In this document: one piece after another, positions 26,970 to 35,750 of the stretch
Layout of the letters: every line of letters begins with the position of its first letter
How positions within the stretch are numbered: the stretch's first letter is position 1
Assembly: GCA_002364085.1 (NCBI GenBank)
Contig: DEXK01000013.1
Location: forward strand, 124,001-188,000
Reading direction: 5' to 3'
DNA length: 64,000 nucleotides
DNA from: Balneolaceae bacterium UBA3186
GTDB lineage: Bacteria; Bacteroidota; Rhodothermia; Balneolales; Balneolaceae
Translations under genes and position numbers: made by a program
The notes under the pieces: generated by a model
Seen by the model: only the letters and a program-made list of their open reading frames with translations
Databases searched by the model: none
Told to the model about the DNA's origin: nothing

Positions 26970-27908
26970 CTAATCCTTTTTCTTCTCATTGAACTCCTCT
27001 AATGATAAACCTTTCATTACCGCATCATAGCTTGAAATATCCTTTGGTAGAATGATATCATTTTTATCCTGCCCAAGGCCTTCCAGTGTATTCAGATATT
27101 TTTCAGAAAGGCGAAGTTTCATAGCATCTGCACCCATAGGTTGTGAAAGTGCGTGAGCAATTTTTTCGATGGAAATAGCAGTAGCTTCCGCAATAGATTC
27201 AATTTCATTAGCCAAACCTTCCGCTTCATTTATCTGTCGTTGCATTTCAGCTTCAGATATATTCACCATTTCAGCTTTGATACCTTCAGCATCATTAATT
27301 TTGGAGCCTTGCACTCCTTCAGATTTGGCAATAACAGCGCGGCGATCACGCTCTGCTGTCATCTGTCGCTCCATTGCATTTTGTACTGTTCTTGGGGTAA
27401 GAATATTTTTTATTTCGTAGCGGTGCACTTTAATTCCCCAAGGCATTTCTATTTCACTGAGCACTTTTACTACTTCCTTACTCATAAAAGCACGCTCTTC
27501 AAAGGTCTGATCGAGATCCATTAATCCGATAACAGAACGGGTGGTGGTCTGTGCAAGTTGAATAGCAGCGTATCTGTAGTTTGTGACTCCGTAGCTTGCA
27601 TTTACGGGATCGGTAACACTTAAATATATTACTCCATCCACTTCTACTTTTACATTATCTTTAGTGAAACACTCCTGAGGTTCAACTTCGATCGTTTCTT
27701 CACGGAGGTCTTGCTTGTAGACAACTTTATCAATAAACGGTACCAACGCATGAAATCCGGGCCCAAGTGTTTTGTGATAATTACCTAATCGTTCAACAAT
27801 AAATGAATATTGGTTAGGAACCAATCTTAATGATTTGATCACTTTAAAGATCACAAAAAGAGTAATGAGCCCTACTAAAATCTTACTTACTAGTTCTACA
27901 ATTTCCAT
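26970..27908 (-). CDS. SPFH/Band 7 membrane protein (paraslipin-like), second of a pair
   Basis: A 312-aa stomatin/prohibitin-family protein with an N-terminal membrane helix (residues 1-25), an SPFH domain (PNQYSFIVERLGNYHKTLGPGFHALVPFID through about 180) and a long helical tail rich in Ala/Glu (AEGIKAEMVNISEAEMQRQI). Such proteins form oligomeric cages at the inner membrane and often pair with NfeD-type proteins or membrane proteases. It lies 2 bp after the paralogous SPFH gene, so the two probably make a hetero-oligomer, with the NfeD gene as first gene of the operon. Confidence 0.92.
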   Translation of the reverse strand: MEIVELVSKILVGLITLFVIFKVIKSLRLVPNQYSFIVERLGNYHKTLGPGFHALVPFIDKVVYKQDLREETIEVEPQECFTKDNVKVEVDGVIYLSVTDPVNASYGVTNYRYAAIQLAQTTTRSVIGLMDLDQTFEERAFMSKEVVKVLSEIEMPWGIKVHRYEIKNILTPRTVQNAMERQMTAERDRRAVIAKSEGVQGSKINDAEGIKAEMVNISEAEMQRQINEAEGLANEIESIAEATAISIEKIAHALSQPMGADAMKLRLSEKYLNTLEGLGQDKNDIILPKDISSYDAVMKGLSLEEFNEKKKD

Positions 27909-27910
27909 AA

Positions 27911-28846
27911 TCAGTTTTCTCCTTTAATTTCTTTACTCTTCGTATGGTCACTCACCTTACTTACACCTTCGAAAAAGGTTTTCAAATTAGCTGTTTCTGT
28001 TGGAAGCACAGAAACGTTTGAATTTTTAAGTATAGACCCGAATTTTTCTATGTATTGTTCCACCAGTTTGGTACGTACGGCAAGTTCACCACCTGGTTTT
28101 TGCATGGCTTCAGCTATACGTTGAATACCATTTGCTGTGGCATTGGCGATCAATTCAATTTCTTTGGCTTTACCTTTTGCTTCATTTATTCTACGTTGGC
28201 GAGCACCTTCTGAAATAAGAATCTGGCTTCGTTGCTCACCTTCAGATTCATTGATCCTTGCCTGACGAAAGCCTTCGGAATGAGTGATCTCAGCTCGTTT
28301 TTCACGTTCCGCTTCCATCTGCTTTTCCATGGTATCCACGATCTCGTTGGAAGGACGAATATTTTTGATCTCGTACCGAAGTACTTTAATTCCCCAAGGA
28401 CCGGCCGCTTTGTCGATCTCGCGCACTATGTTTTCATTCATGGTCTCCCGTTCCGAAAAAGTATCGTCTAAGGTGATCTTACCAACTTCAGATCGCATTG
28501 TGGTTTGAGCCAGATTAATAGCCGCCGCCTGATAGTTATTGATTCCGTAACTGGCTTTATGAGCGTCCATTACTTTGATGTACACCAAACCATCTACAGC
28601 CACTTCAATATTGTCTTTAGTGATACAGGTTTGACTTGGAACGTCCAAGACCTGTTCCCGCATTTCACGTCTGTAAGCAGGCCGGTCGGCAAATGGAATT
28701 AAGAAATGAAATCCCGGTTTTAAGTTCTTTTTAAATTTTCCGAGTCGCTCTTGAATTACTTCTTCTCTCATTTCCACGATGATAAACAATCGGGTAAGAA
28801 TAAAGTAAAGAACTAAAATAGCGATAAGAATTGGAGTCCAAATCAT
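27911..28846 (-). CDS. SPFH/Band 7 membrane protein, first of a pair
   Basis: A 311-aa paralogue of the next gene: membrane helix at residues 2-22 (WTPILIAILVLYFILTRLFI), SPFH domain (EEVIQERLGKFKKNLKPGFH onward), and the Ala/Glu-rich coiled-coil tail (SEGFRQARINESEGEQRSQI). Short repeats of the form SEG-x-RxxxI(N/L) show the heptad-like structure that builds the cage walls. It follows NfeD after 8 bp. A membrane-organising or protease-modulating role is known for the family; nothing here narrows it. Confidence 0.92.
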   Translation of the reverse strand: MIWTPILIAILVLYFILTRLFIIVEMREEVIQERLGKFKKNLKPGFHFLIPFADRPAYRREMREQVLDVPSQTCITKDNIEVAVDGLVYIKVMDAHKASYGINNYQAAAINLAQTTMRSEVGKITLDDTFSERETMNENIVREIDKAAGPWGIKVLRYEIKNIRPSNEIVDTMEKQMEAEREKRAEITHSEGFRQARINESEGEQRSQILISEGARQRRINEAKGKAKEIELIANATANGIQRIAEAMQKPGGELAVRTKLVEQYIEKFGSILKNSNVSVLPTETANLKTFFEGVSKVSDHTKSKEIKGEN

Positions 28847-28854
28847 GATGGTTC

Positions 28855-29349
28855 TTAATTTTTGTCTTTAAGTTTCTGTGAAGTTGGTTCCTGGATCTGA
28901 TCAACTGGTTCTACGATCCAGGTTGTATTTTCGCGATATTTAATTTTCACTTTTGTGCCTGCAGGAACTTCACCGGAAAGCGTTCTGGCTTGCCAGGAAA
29001 TCCCCTGAAAACGAATTCGGCCCTCATCATTATGTTCATTCAATGGTTCAACTACCTGTACGATCTGATCCATAGCTTCGTAATCTTCATCAGCCAGTTT
29101 GTAAGAAGTTTCTGCTTTTAAATATTTCCTGATCAAAGGCATTGCCAAAAGAGTTATACCCGCAGAAGTAAATATCCATGCCATAGTTGCAGTAATCGGG
29201 TCGTCCAGAAAACCAAGGAATCGTGCTAGGGCAATGAGTAGTCCACTGGCTCCTAAGATCAATGCCATTCCACTTGGAATCAGGAATTCAAGCAACATCA
29301 GGATGATTCCGCCGATCAAAAATATCCAGGTAAGTAGTTCGGTATCCAT
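28855..29349 (-). CDS. NfeD-family membrane protein
   Basis: About 164 aa from the ATG at 29349; a longer frame from a TTG at 29388 adds a polar stretch before the first helix and is less likely. Three to four helices (about residues 3-75: TWIFLIGGIILMLLEFLIPS, MALILGASGLLIALARFLGF, ATMAWIFTSAGITLLAMPLI) are followed by a cytoplasmic OB-fold domain (GRIRFQGISWQARTL, AGTKVKIKYRENTTWIVEPV). NfeD proteins work with SPFH proteins in membrane quality control; the two SPFH genes downstream complete the usual operon. Confidence 0.9.
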   Translation of the reverse strand: MDTELLTWIFLIGGIILMLLEFLIPSGMALILGASGLLIALARFLGFLDDPITATMAWIFTSAGITLLAMPLIRKYLKAETSYKLADEDYEAMDQIVQVVEPLNEHNDEGRIRFQGISWQARTLSGEVPAGTKVKIKYRENTTWIVEPVDQIQEPTSQKLKDKN

Positions 29350-29413
29350 AGCTTTGTGATGAATTTTACTGTCTTTAGTAGATACCAAATTGCGGGATAA
29401 AAATCTTGATTAC

Positions 29414-29431
29414 TTGGCACTAATTTTGCAT
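29414..29431 (+). promoter_or_regulatory. Sigma-54-type promoter, consensus -24/-12, upstream of the MsbA-type exporter
   Basis: TTGGCACTAATTTTGCAT on the plus strand matches the sigma-54 consensus at every key base: GG at 29416-29417 and GC at 29428-29429 with 10 bases between. A start near 29441 would give a leader of about 260 nt to the exporter at 29702. No copy of the TGTTC palindrome of the 17.8-kb region is seen upstream, so a different activator is likely. Confidence 0.65.
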
Positions 29432-29499
29432 TTATTTGGGAGTAAATACAATTAAGTCATTCAGAGCGGTAGCGATGAATCTGCACAATTACTTATATG

Positions 29500-29700
29500 C
29501 TGAGAATAGTTGTCCAGATCCTTCGGAAGTGTCCTCAGGATGACTAGATAGGTCATCCTGAACTTGTTTCAGGATCTTTGTGAGGGTCATGATCTGGTCA
29601 TCAGAAAAGTCCTTATCAGAGTATTGAAATTGAAATAGATTGAAAGCCATTTCGTAAGATTCCGAAACGAGTTCGGAATGACGATTGTTTAAAAGCAGAA
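29500..29700. repeat. Dispersed intergenic palindromic repeat in the exporter leader
   Basis: Short hairpins are strung together here: CCTGAA/TTCAGG around 29560-29575 (in the run GTCATCCTGAACTTGTTTCA) and CCGAA/TTCGG around 29663-29677. Read leftward it translates as RHSELVSES and ILKQVQDD, phrases known from many spurious Bacteroidota predictions, which marks it as a non-coding genomic repeat. It lies between the sigma-54-like promoter and the exporter start. Confidence 0.7.
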
Positions 29701-29701
29701 C

Positions 29702-31495
29702 ATGCCCGATAAAAAAGAAGACCAAAAGAAAAATCACTCCATCGCTTCCTTAAAGGATACGCTGATCAAAATCTTTGCGCTTAGCAAGCCTTACAGAGGA
29801 AGATTCTACTTTGCCACGGTTGTTGTTCTGTTAGCCTCAGGAATCTGGCTGACTGTTCCTCTGGGTTTAAGGGAATTACTGGATGCCGTCTTCGAAAAAG
29901 GAGATGGCAGTTTACTAAATCTGCTGGCTATAGGTTTAATAGGACTGTTTGTACTCCAGTCACTGTTCAGTTTTACCGGAAACTATTTTCTGGAATGGGT
30001 TGGGGAAAGAGTAGTCACTGATCTCCGGAAAAAAGTATATGAACATCTTCATCGATTAGGATTCAAGTTCTTTGCGGAGAGACGTTTAGGTGAGATCACT
30101 TCACGATTAACAAACGACGTGGGTTCCATCAGAACGGCATTGACGGATTCACTACCACAATTATTAACGATCTCTTTTTCGCTGATCGGTTCCGTTTCGT
30201 TGATGGTTGCATTGAACTGGCGATTAAGTGCAGTGATCTTCGTAACCGTGCCGTTTGTGACCATTGCTACTCGTTATTTCGGGCAGAAGATCAGAAAGCT
30301 GTCACGTGGAATTCAGGATGAACTGGCGGATTCCACTGCTGTTGCCGAAGATGCACTTGGAGCTGTTCGATTGGTTAAAGCATTCGTTCGGGAAACCTAT
30401 GAAGTAACGCGCTATTCCGATTCTATTGAGAAATTATTCGGAACCGTCCGGAAGAAAGTAGTGCTTACTCAATTATTCTGGAGCGGAGTTGGAATCATGT
30501 TCATGGGCACATTGGTAGTTATTTTCTGGTATGGAGGGAAAGAAGTTCTTGAAGGACGATTAAGTGCAGGAGATCTGGTGGCGTTCATCATTTATGCGTT
30601 GAATATTTCCCGGTCCATCAGCCAGACTTCTAGATTATACACGGCAGTAAATACCGCAGCCGGAGCTTCAGAAAGGATTTTTGAGTTGTTGGATGAAATT
30701 CCTGAAATCGATGACAAGCCGGATGCAGCTGAAGTTGAACATGTGGAAGGAGAATTGGAATTCAGGGAAGTTGGTTTCAGGTATGAAGAAGATCGTCCTG
30801 TTTTAAAGAATATCAGCTTTAAAGCAAAAGCAGGAGAGACGATCGCTTTGGTTGGTCCAAGTGGAGCGGGAAAGACGACGTTGCTGAATCTGATCCCAAG
30901 ATTTTACGATGTTGAAAAAGGAGAGATAAAGCTGGACGGAACTCCGATCAGCGACCTTAAAGTAAAATCATTTCGTGAGCATATTTCCATTGTGCCACAG
31001 GAAGTTCACTTGTTCAGTACCACCATAAAAGACAATTTGAAGTACGGGAAACTGGACGCTACGGATGAAGAGATCATTCAGGCTGCTGAAGATGCGAATG
31101 CCCATGATTTTATTATTGAACATCCCGATGGATACGATTCTCTGATCGGTGAAAAAGGAGTGAAACTAAGCGGTGGACAACGACAGCGAATGGCTATCGC
31201 ACGGGCTATTCTGAAAAATCCCGAAATTCTGTTATTGGATGAAGCGACTTCTTCATTGGATTCCGAATCGGAAGCCCAAGTTCAGGAAGCGCTAAACCGA
31301 TTGATGAAAGGCAGAACGACGTTTGTGATCGCTCACCGATTGTCCACCATCCAAAATGCAGACCGAATTCTGGTACTGGATAAAGGCGAAATCGTAGAAG
31401 AAGGAACGCATACCGAACTACTTGCAAAAGGCGGATTATACAGCCATTTGTATGAGTTACAGTTCAGGGATTTGGCCGGGGAAGCTTTGGGTTGA
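29702..31495 (+). CDS. MsbA-type ABC exporter, fused permease-ATPase
   Basis: A 597-aa half-transporter that should act as a homodimer. Six membrane helices lie between about residues 25 and 330; the nucleotide-binding domain spans about 355-590 with Walker A GPSGAGKTT, Q-loop SIVPQEVHLF, signature LSGGQRQRMAIARAI, Walker B ILLLDEATSSLD and H-loop IAHRLST, all intact. The family flips lipid A precursors, lipids or drugs across the inner membrane; lipid versus drug cannot be decided. It is a single-gene unit. The base composition of the gene is somewhat more GC-rich than the accessory region that follows. Confidence 0.93.
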   Translation: MPDKKEDQKKNHSIASLKDTLIKIFALSKPYRGRFYFATVVVLLASGIWLTVPLGLRELLDAVFEKGDGSLLNLLAIGLIGLFVLQSLFSFTGNYFLEWVGERVVTDLRKKVYEHLHRLGFKFFAERRLGEITSRLTNDVGSIRTALTDSLPQLLTISFSLIGSVSLMVALNWRLSAVIFVTVPFVTIATRYFGQKIRKLSRGIQDELADSTAVAEDALGAVRLVKAFVRETYEVTRYSDSIEKLFGTVRKKVVLTQLFWSGVGIMFMGTLVVIFWYGGKEVLEGRLSAGDLVAFIIYALNISRSISQTSRLYTAVNTAAGASERIFELLDEIPEIDDKPDAAEVEHVEGELEFREVGFRYEEDRPVLKNISFKAKAGETIALVGPSGAGKTTLLNLIPRFYDVEKGEIKLDGTPISDLKVKSFREHISIVPQEVHLFSTTIKDNLKYGKLDATDEEIIQAAEDANAHDFIIEHPDGYDSLIGEKGVKLSGGQRQRMAIARAILKNPEILLLDEATSSLDSESEAQVQEALNRLMKGRTTFVIAHRLSTIQNADRILVLDKGEIVEEGTHTELLAKGGLYSHLYELQFRDLAGEALG

Positions 31496-31530
31496 GAAGA
31501 ACCGGAATTAGTTCAAGTGTCTGGCTTAGT

Positions 31531-31800
31531 TCTCGTTCCGAACGTCCCGTTCGGAATGTAATGTAGAGGCTCTGCCTCGTCTGCTTCAATTTGTCATAGG
31601 AAGCAGGAGCTTCCGTCTGGCATTCCCAAGCAGAGCTTGGGAATGAGGTTAAGGGGACTTTCTAATTAATTTTTGAGTGGAGTTATAGAGTCTCCCTCCC
31701 TTATGTTAGGGAGAGAACAAGAGCGGGTCAGAGAATTGGCTAGAAAATTTAATACGAATTCAGTATTGTTTCTCATCCTGTACGTCCCGTTCGGAACGAG
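31531..31800. repeat. Hairpin-rich repeat modules; no gene in 31496-31817
   Basis: The 320-bp gap holds a module (31531-31650) made of four successive perfect hairpins: TTCCGAACG/CGTTCGGAA, GAGGC/GCCTC, GAAGC/GCTTC and CATTCCCAAGC/GCTTGGGAATG. A second module follows (31651-31747) with a CTCCCT...AGGGAG-type stem, then a fragment of the first hairpin near 31780-31800. Decayed copies occur at 36559-36673 and 41502-41618. No reading frame here looks real. Confidence 0.8.
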
Positions 31801-31817
31801 GAAAAAGGATGTGTTTT

Positions 31818-32714
31818 TTAGTCTAGAAACTTTTTATGATGCTCAATTAGCATATCGATTTTATTGTTACAGTGTTCAGATGCTGTACTTTTTATTTCCT
31901 TCAAAATTCCTATCCGCCAACTTACATACTCAGGAAACTTATGAGTTACATCAATTGATTCATTATCAAAGACAGAAGTCAATTTTATTGGATCCAGAAT
32001 AAAAGAGTTAATAAGGGGATAAGAGTTTGGCATCCCATAATGAAAATTATACTGATCTAATCCCTTTGTAAGTTCAAAGTATTTATCAAAAATCCGGTCT
32101 TTTATTTCAGGATCAATATTTAATAAGTACTCCTCTCTCATTTCGTAATCATATGGTATTTCCGAGCAGGATAAACCGTAAGAGCTGGTTGATTCTGTGT
32201 CCAAAATAATTGGAGTCGAAGAACTATCTGGCCTAATTAGAACTGAGTAATGATTTTTATTTGAGTAGACTAGCTGAAAGTTCTTTTCATCAAAATCTGA
32301 ATTTAGATCAAAATCATAGTCGGCTTTATATGCATAAGTTGAAAAAACATCTTCACCGCCAACGAAGAAGAATAAATCTGATTTATCATCAGAGTTTAAG
32401 TCAACTAAGTTTATGGTATGTGGGCCAAAGTCGCCGTTAATTTTTATATACCAAAGAGGGGTAGTTCTATTAGTCTGGGTAATTTCAAAACCAGTTCCAT
32501 AAGGCCAACCTTCTTCTTTATCTGTATAATAAAATGAGTTAATAATAAAATTGCCCGGAAAATCAGCAGTGTTCACATACCTTATGTAAAAATCACTGTT
32601 TTCCTCTATAACTAAATCACTAAGGTTTCCTTGGATGGTGGATTTTATTTGTCCTGAAACGGTAACTGAAAAGCTTATCAAAATAAGCAAGCTAAGGAAG
32701 ATAGTTTTTTTCAT
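31818..32714 (-). CDS. Exported protein of unknown function with one Ca-type DxNxDD loop
   Basis: A 298-aa protein with a signal peptide (MKKTIFLSLLILISFSVTVSG, cut after about residue 21). The middle contains LVDLNSDDKSDLFFFVG, an FG-GAP/EF-hand-like calcium loop of the kind also seen in the exported protein at 33847-34335. The C-terminal third is helical. I recognise no family. It is the last leftward gene of the accessory stretch and is preceded by a possible attC-like site split by repeats (32741-32955), so it may be cassette cargo. Confidence 0.65.
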   Translation of the reverse strand: MKKTIFLSLLILISFSVTVSGQIKSTIQGNLSDLVIEENSDFYIRYVNTADFPGNFIINSFYYTDKEEGWPYGTGFEITQTNRTTPLWYIKINGDFGPHTINLVDLNSDDKSDLFFFVGGEDVFSTYAYKADYDFDLNSDFDEKNFQLVYSNKNHYSVLIRPDSSSTPIILDTESTSSYGLSCSEIPYDYEMREEYLLNIDPEIKDRIFDKYFELTKGLDQYNFHYGMPNSYPLINSFILDPIKLTSVFDNESIDVTHKFPEYVSWRIGILKEIKSTASEHCNNKIDMLIEHHKKFLD

Positions 32715-32740
32715 TAGAGAAAAAGTTTCGAATTAAATAC

Positions 32741-32955
32741 GTCTAAAAACCCGCGTTCAAAAGGTGCAGGTTTTTGTTTTTAAACCGAAGTAAAGGATTA
32801 ATTGTATTGGGTACAAGTGAGAACCCATCCCTGACCCTTCCCTTAGTCAAGGGAAGGGGACGTAGTAATTTATATCTGAGTAGATTTATAGAGTCTCTCT
32901 CCCTGATGTTAGGGAGGGAATAAGGGTGGGTCAGAGAAGAAACACTTTGTTAGTT
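32741..32955 (-). other. Possible attC-like site interrupted by repeat modules
   Basis: The left part (32741-32770) has AACCCGCGTTCAAAAGG, matching the conserved arm ACCCGGCGTTYAAR of the clearer sites at 38-39 kb; the right part (ACACTTTGTTAGTT, ending 32955) resembles their CGCTTGTTAGGC arm. Repeat modules (32794-32938) fill the middle. The match is partial and the core boxes are degenerate, so confidence is low. Confidence 0.35.
32794..32938. repeat. Two hairpin repeat modules
   Basis: The first module (32794-32868) contains CCCTTCCCTTAGTC followed by AAGGGAAGGG, a 10-bp stem. The second (32871-32938) contains CTCCCTGATGTTAGGGAG. Both recur, in the same order and orientation, at 34361-34517 and partly at 40280-40376. 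Confidence 0.8.
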
Positions 32956-32958
32956 TGC

Positions 32959-33810
32959 CTACCGTGATATGGGTTGTACTGCAAGCATGGATGGTAAATT
33001 ATTCGTTTTAATGTACTCCCTAACATTTTCATTAAAAATGAACTCGTTTTGTTTAATTACTTCAAGATAGCTTGACAAAATTTGAGTAGAATTACGGTCA
33101 GGATATTGGGAAATCATTTTTTCATAAAGATCAACAATGTCATCCCTAATTTTATCTGTTTCCCAGTCATAGATTCTTGAATTATCTGTACCCGTCAAAA
33201 GTGTTCCAAGATAATGTTCGTAATAAAATCTTGCAGAACTAGAAATATGGGAGTCTGGATATTTTTCTAAGAAAGCTTCCCAAAAGAACATTCGGTTTGC
33301 AACCGTGCTAAACGAAACAAGTAGTATTGCATCCTCTGAAAAAGCCCGTCTCATTTCATTAGCACGCCTTTTTAAATATTCGTCATAAGCATCTGTCAGT
33401 TTATCGGAAAATGTTTTTGAAAGATAACCAACCATTTGATCAGCATAGAAACTTCCTTCTGTTGAAAAAATATCAATACCGTATTTATTGAAAATGGTAG
33501 TTAAACTATCTGAGTAAGGGTTATTGTACATGTCATCATATTCATAGATTATTGATTCATCAATAATGTTGTTTGAGTTTATGTATCGAATGGTTTTGTA
33601 GTAGTAATCTTGAAATGCTTCAAACATTTTATCATTAACTAAATCAGGCGGATCAACAGATAGCGAATCAAAAAGAACAATTGCCGTTTCTAAGTTCTCA
33701 ATTTTCGAATTGTCAAGATTAGCCAAAGCAGTTTCGTATAAATCAAATCTAGAAGTATCATTCTGAATGGGGTTAAATGACAGAAGAAATGAAAGGAATA
33801 AAATTATCAT
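32959..33810 (-). CDS. Exported mostly helical protein of unknown function
   Basis: A 283-aa protein starting with a short hydrophobic export signal (MIILFLSFLLSFNPI). The rest is predicted helical with many Tyr and Asp residues (FYYEHYLGTLLTGTDNSRIY, YLSKTFSDKLTDAYDEYLKR) and could be a TPR-like or helical-repeat fold. No family is recognised. It lies 36 bp downstream of the next exported protein gene in the same direction, so the two may be one transcription unit or one two-gene cassette. Confidence 0.65.
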   Translation of the reverse strand: MIILFLSFLLSFNPIQNDTSRFDLYETALANLDNSKIENLETAIVLFDSLSVDPPDLVNDKMFEAFQDYYYKTIRYINSNNIIDESIIYEYDDMYNNPYSDSLTTIFNKYGIDIFSTEGSFYADQMVGYLSKTFSDKLTDAYDEYLKRRANEMRRAFSEDAILLVSFSTVANRMFFWEAFLEKYPDSHISSSARFYYEHYLGTLLTGTDNSRIYDWETDKIRDDIVDLYEKMISQYPDRNSTQILSSYLEVIKQNEFIFNENVREYIKTNNLPSMLAVQPISR

Positions 33811-33846
33811 ATTATGATTAATTAGTAGGTCAAAAGGAAGTTGTGT

Positions 33847-34335
33847 TTAACCACCTTGATGAATCCATATAAATTTTTCACCATTAAAGTAAATAAGACC
33901 ACCGGAACCCTCAGTCTGCCGGATACTTATTGCAGGATTATTTAATAAAACCTCCTCATCTCCTTCAATATCACCATTTTCTTTGAAAGTGATTTGATAG
34001 GTTTTTTCTTTATCAAAAATTTTCCACTCATCAACCCAAGAAAAATCACCACCAGCATTTCCGAAACCATTTGCACCGCCGGCTAAAAAGTATGTTTCGT
34101 TTCCTAGATAGAAAATTATTCCAGACATATTATCCCGCAACTTATTCTTTACAGCAATGGCAATGTCAGGGATATCATCTCCATCAAAATCTGCAACATA
34201 AAAAATGGGATTAAAGTCGTTATTAACTTCAAAAATATTTTCATGTGCTTTTAGTCTTTGTCTAGCCCATTCCGGTAATTCTTGAGCAAGTCCATTAACG
34301 GGAAGCAAAATCAATAAAAAAATAAATACTCTCAT
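33847..34335 (-). CDS. Exported protein with an FG-GAP-type calcium loop, unknown function
   Basis: A 162-aa protein with a signal peptide (MRVFIFLLILLPVNGLAQ). Residues about 48-60 read ADFDGDDIPDIAIAV, a DxDGDxxxD calcium loop of the FG-GAP/VCBS kind, followed by a compact beta-rich part ending LIYFNGEKFIWIHQGG. A single loop is too short for a propeller, so this may be a stand-alone domain. No family name can be given. It follows 371 bp of repeats. Confidence 0.65.
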   Translation of the reverse strand: MRVFIFLLILLPVNGLAQELPEWARQRLKAHENIFEVNNDFNPIFYVADFDGDDIPDIAIAVKNKLRDNMSGIIFYLGNETYFLAGGANGFGNAGGDFSWVDEWKIFDKEKTYQITFKENGDIEGDEEVLLNNPAISIRQTEGSGGLIYFNGEKFIWIHQGG

Positions 34336-34360
34336 GGATTAAGTGTTTTAATCGAATTAA

Positions 34361-34695
34361 CGGATTAATTGTATTGGGCACAAGCGCGAACCCATCCCTG
34401 TCCCTTCCCTTAGCAAAGGGAAGGGAACGTTGTAATTAATATCTGAGTGGAGTTATAGAGTCTCTCTCCCTAAAGTTAGGGAGAGAACAAGAGTGGGGCA
34501 GAGAATTGGCTAGAAAAATAAATCTCCCTTCGAAGGGAGACCGATCGAACACTTGTGTGAGATCAGAGGGATGTTGTGGGGTTTCTGAGCCAGAAAACTG
34601 CACAACATCTATTTCTCGTTTGGATTGAGGTTAAATTATACAAGCGGGACGCTTGCGATAGGTTGTGTGAGTCAGAGAATTGAAGCGAAGATTCT
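34361..34695. repeat. String of hairpin repeat modules; no gene in 34336-34706
   Basis: Four different modules follow one another: CCCTTCCCTTAGC.../AAGGGAAGGG (34361-34436), CTCCCTAAAGTTAGGGAG (34440-34517), CTCCCTTCGAAGGGAG with a GATCGAACACTTGTGTGAG tail (34524-34600) and CAAGCG/CGCTTG around GGA (34612-34695). Each is a hairpin. The same modules recur at 32.8, 36.5, 40.3 and 41.4 kb in changed combinations. Confidence 0.8.
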
Positions 34696-34706
34696 AAATC
34701 TCACTA

Positions 34707-35750
34707 TCAATTCAAAGCGTACAAATATTTTGCTGCTGCTTTACTCATGCGTTTATAATCATGTCCGACATCAGGGATTATAATTAATTCCCAATTAAAA
34801 TCTGTTTTCAGACTATCAGCGTATAATTTGAATTTATTGTGAAAATACTTTCCCCGGGCTAATCTGTGGGTTCCTTGTTTGTCTGTTTCAGGCGATCGAA
34901 CTAAATGGCCTCTGGTTTCATTTTCATTGTCTGCTTCTCCGAGAAACACTTTAAGGTTAGCTCTGAATGCCTTTACGAATTGTTCATCCGTTGTTGTAAT
35001 TCCATTTAAACCATATGGAAATTTTTCATCGGTGGAAGGAGTGGTATACCAACCCGAATTTGATGCGAGTATTCTGCCTGCATTATTGTCCGGTTTAAAA
35101 AGCGTCATGCGATGTAAGATCTGTCCACCTGCCGAATGCCCGAACATATCATAGGTTTCTGTTTCAAATTGGAGTTCATTTTTAACCTTAGAAAAAATTC
35201 TATCGAAGTCATCCCAGATCCATACTTCAGGATCATTATTTATCTCATAACTTAAAATGGCGGTACGTTCGTCATTTATTTCTACTTCCGAAATCATTCC
35301 TCCAAGATTATAGCTCCAAAACTCAGGGTAATATTTTTCCGGATAATGAAGAGACAAAATTAATATTCCATACTCTTCGGATGCTTCAACCCAGACATCC
35401 CGATACTCGTGGCCATTTCGTCCCGCTCCAGGTATTACCATCATTACCGGAGATCGCTCGCTGAAATTCTTGGGTTTATGATAGAAAACTGTAATCATCT
35501 TATCATTATTGGAACTCCCTTCATCTACTATAAAGTTACCCGATCCGGTATGTAGGTCAATTTTATTGATATCCGAGGAATCTCTCTTTTGTATCAGATT
35601 CATCCCGCAAACCGGGCAGACACCATCGTGATCAAATGTCAGCGTATCGTGCACCGGACAAGGAGGACATATGTAAGTATTTTTGGTTATTTGAGAAACA
35701 GCAAGCAGGGGAGTTAACAAGAAAAGGACAGAGACTGCAATTAAACGCAT
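34707..35750 (-). CDS. Exported alpha/beta hydrolase with an N-terminal metal-binding-like motif
   Basis: A 347-aa protein with a signal peptide (residues 1-19, ending LAVSQ). Residues 26-52 (YICPPCPVHD then CPVCGMNL; Cys28, Cys31, His34, Cys45, Cys48) match the heavy-metal-binding YHS-like motif usually seen in copper ATPases and efflux adaptors (YTCPMHP...CPKCGMDL). The rest is an alpha/beta hydrolase: oxyanion region MMVIPGAGRNG, nucleophile elbow GHSAGG with S206, and a late histidine in PDVGHDYKRM. The joining of the two parts is unusual. It may be a metal-dependent or metal-responsive esterase/peptidase; substrate unknown. Confidence 0.75.
   Translation of the reverse strand: MRLIAVSVLFLLTPLLAVSQITKNTYICPPCPVHDTLTFDHDGVCPVCGMNLIQKRDSSDINKIDLHTGSGNFIVDEGSSNNDKMITVFYHKPKNFSERSPVMMVIPGAGRNGHEYRDVWVEASEEYGILILSLHYPEKYYPEFWSYNLGGMISEVEINDERTAILSYEINNDPEVWIWDDFDRIFSKVKNELQFETETYDMFGHSAGGQILHRMTLFKPDNNAGRILASNSGWYTTPSTDEKFPYGLNGITTTDEQFVKAFRANLKVFLGEADNENETRGHLVRSPETDKQGTHRLARGKYFHNKFKLYADSLKTDFNWELIIIPDVGHDYKRMSKAAAKYLYALN

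Noticed and set aside
29489..29737. 82-aa leftward reading frame before the MsbA-type gene
   Set aside because: Its translation contains RHSELVSES and ILKQVQDD, typical of non-coding dispersed repeats, and it overlaps the start of a real gene on the other strand.
31673..32002. 109-aa rightward frame
   Set aside because: It begins in repeat modules and runs antisense into the end of a better-supported exported protein gene.
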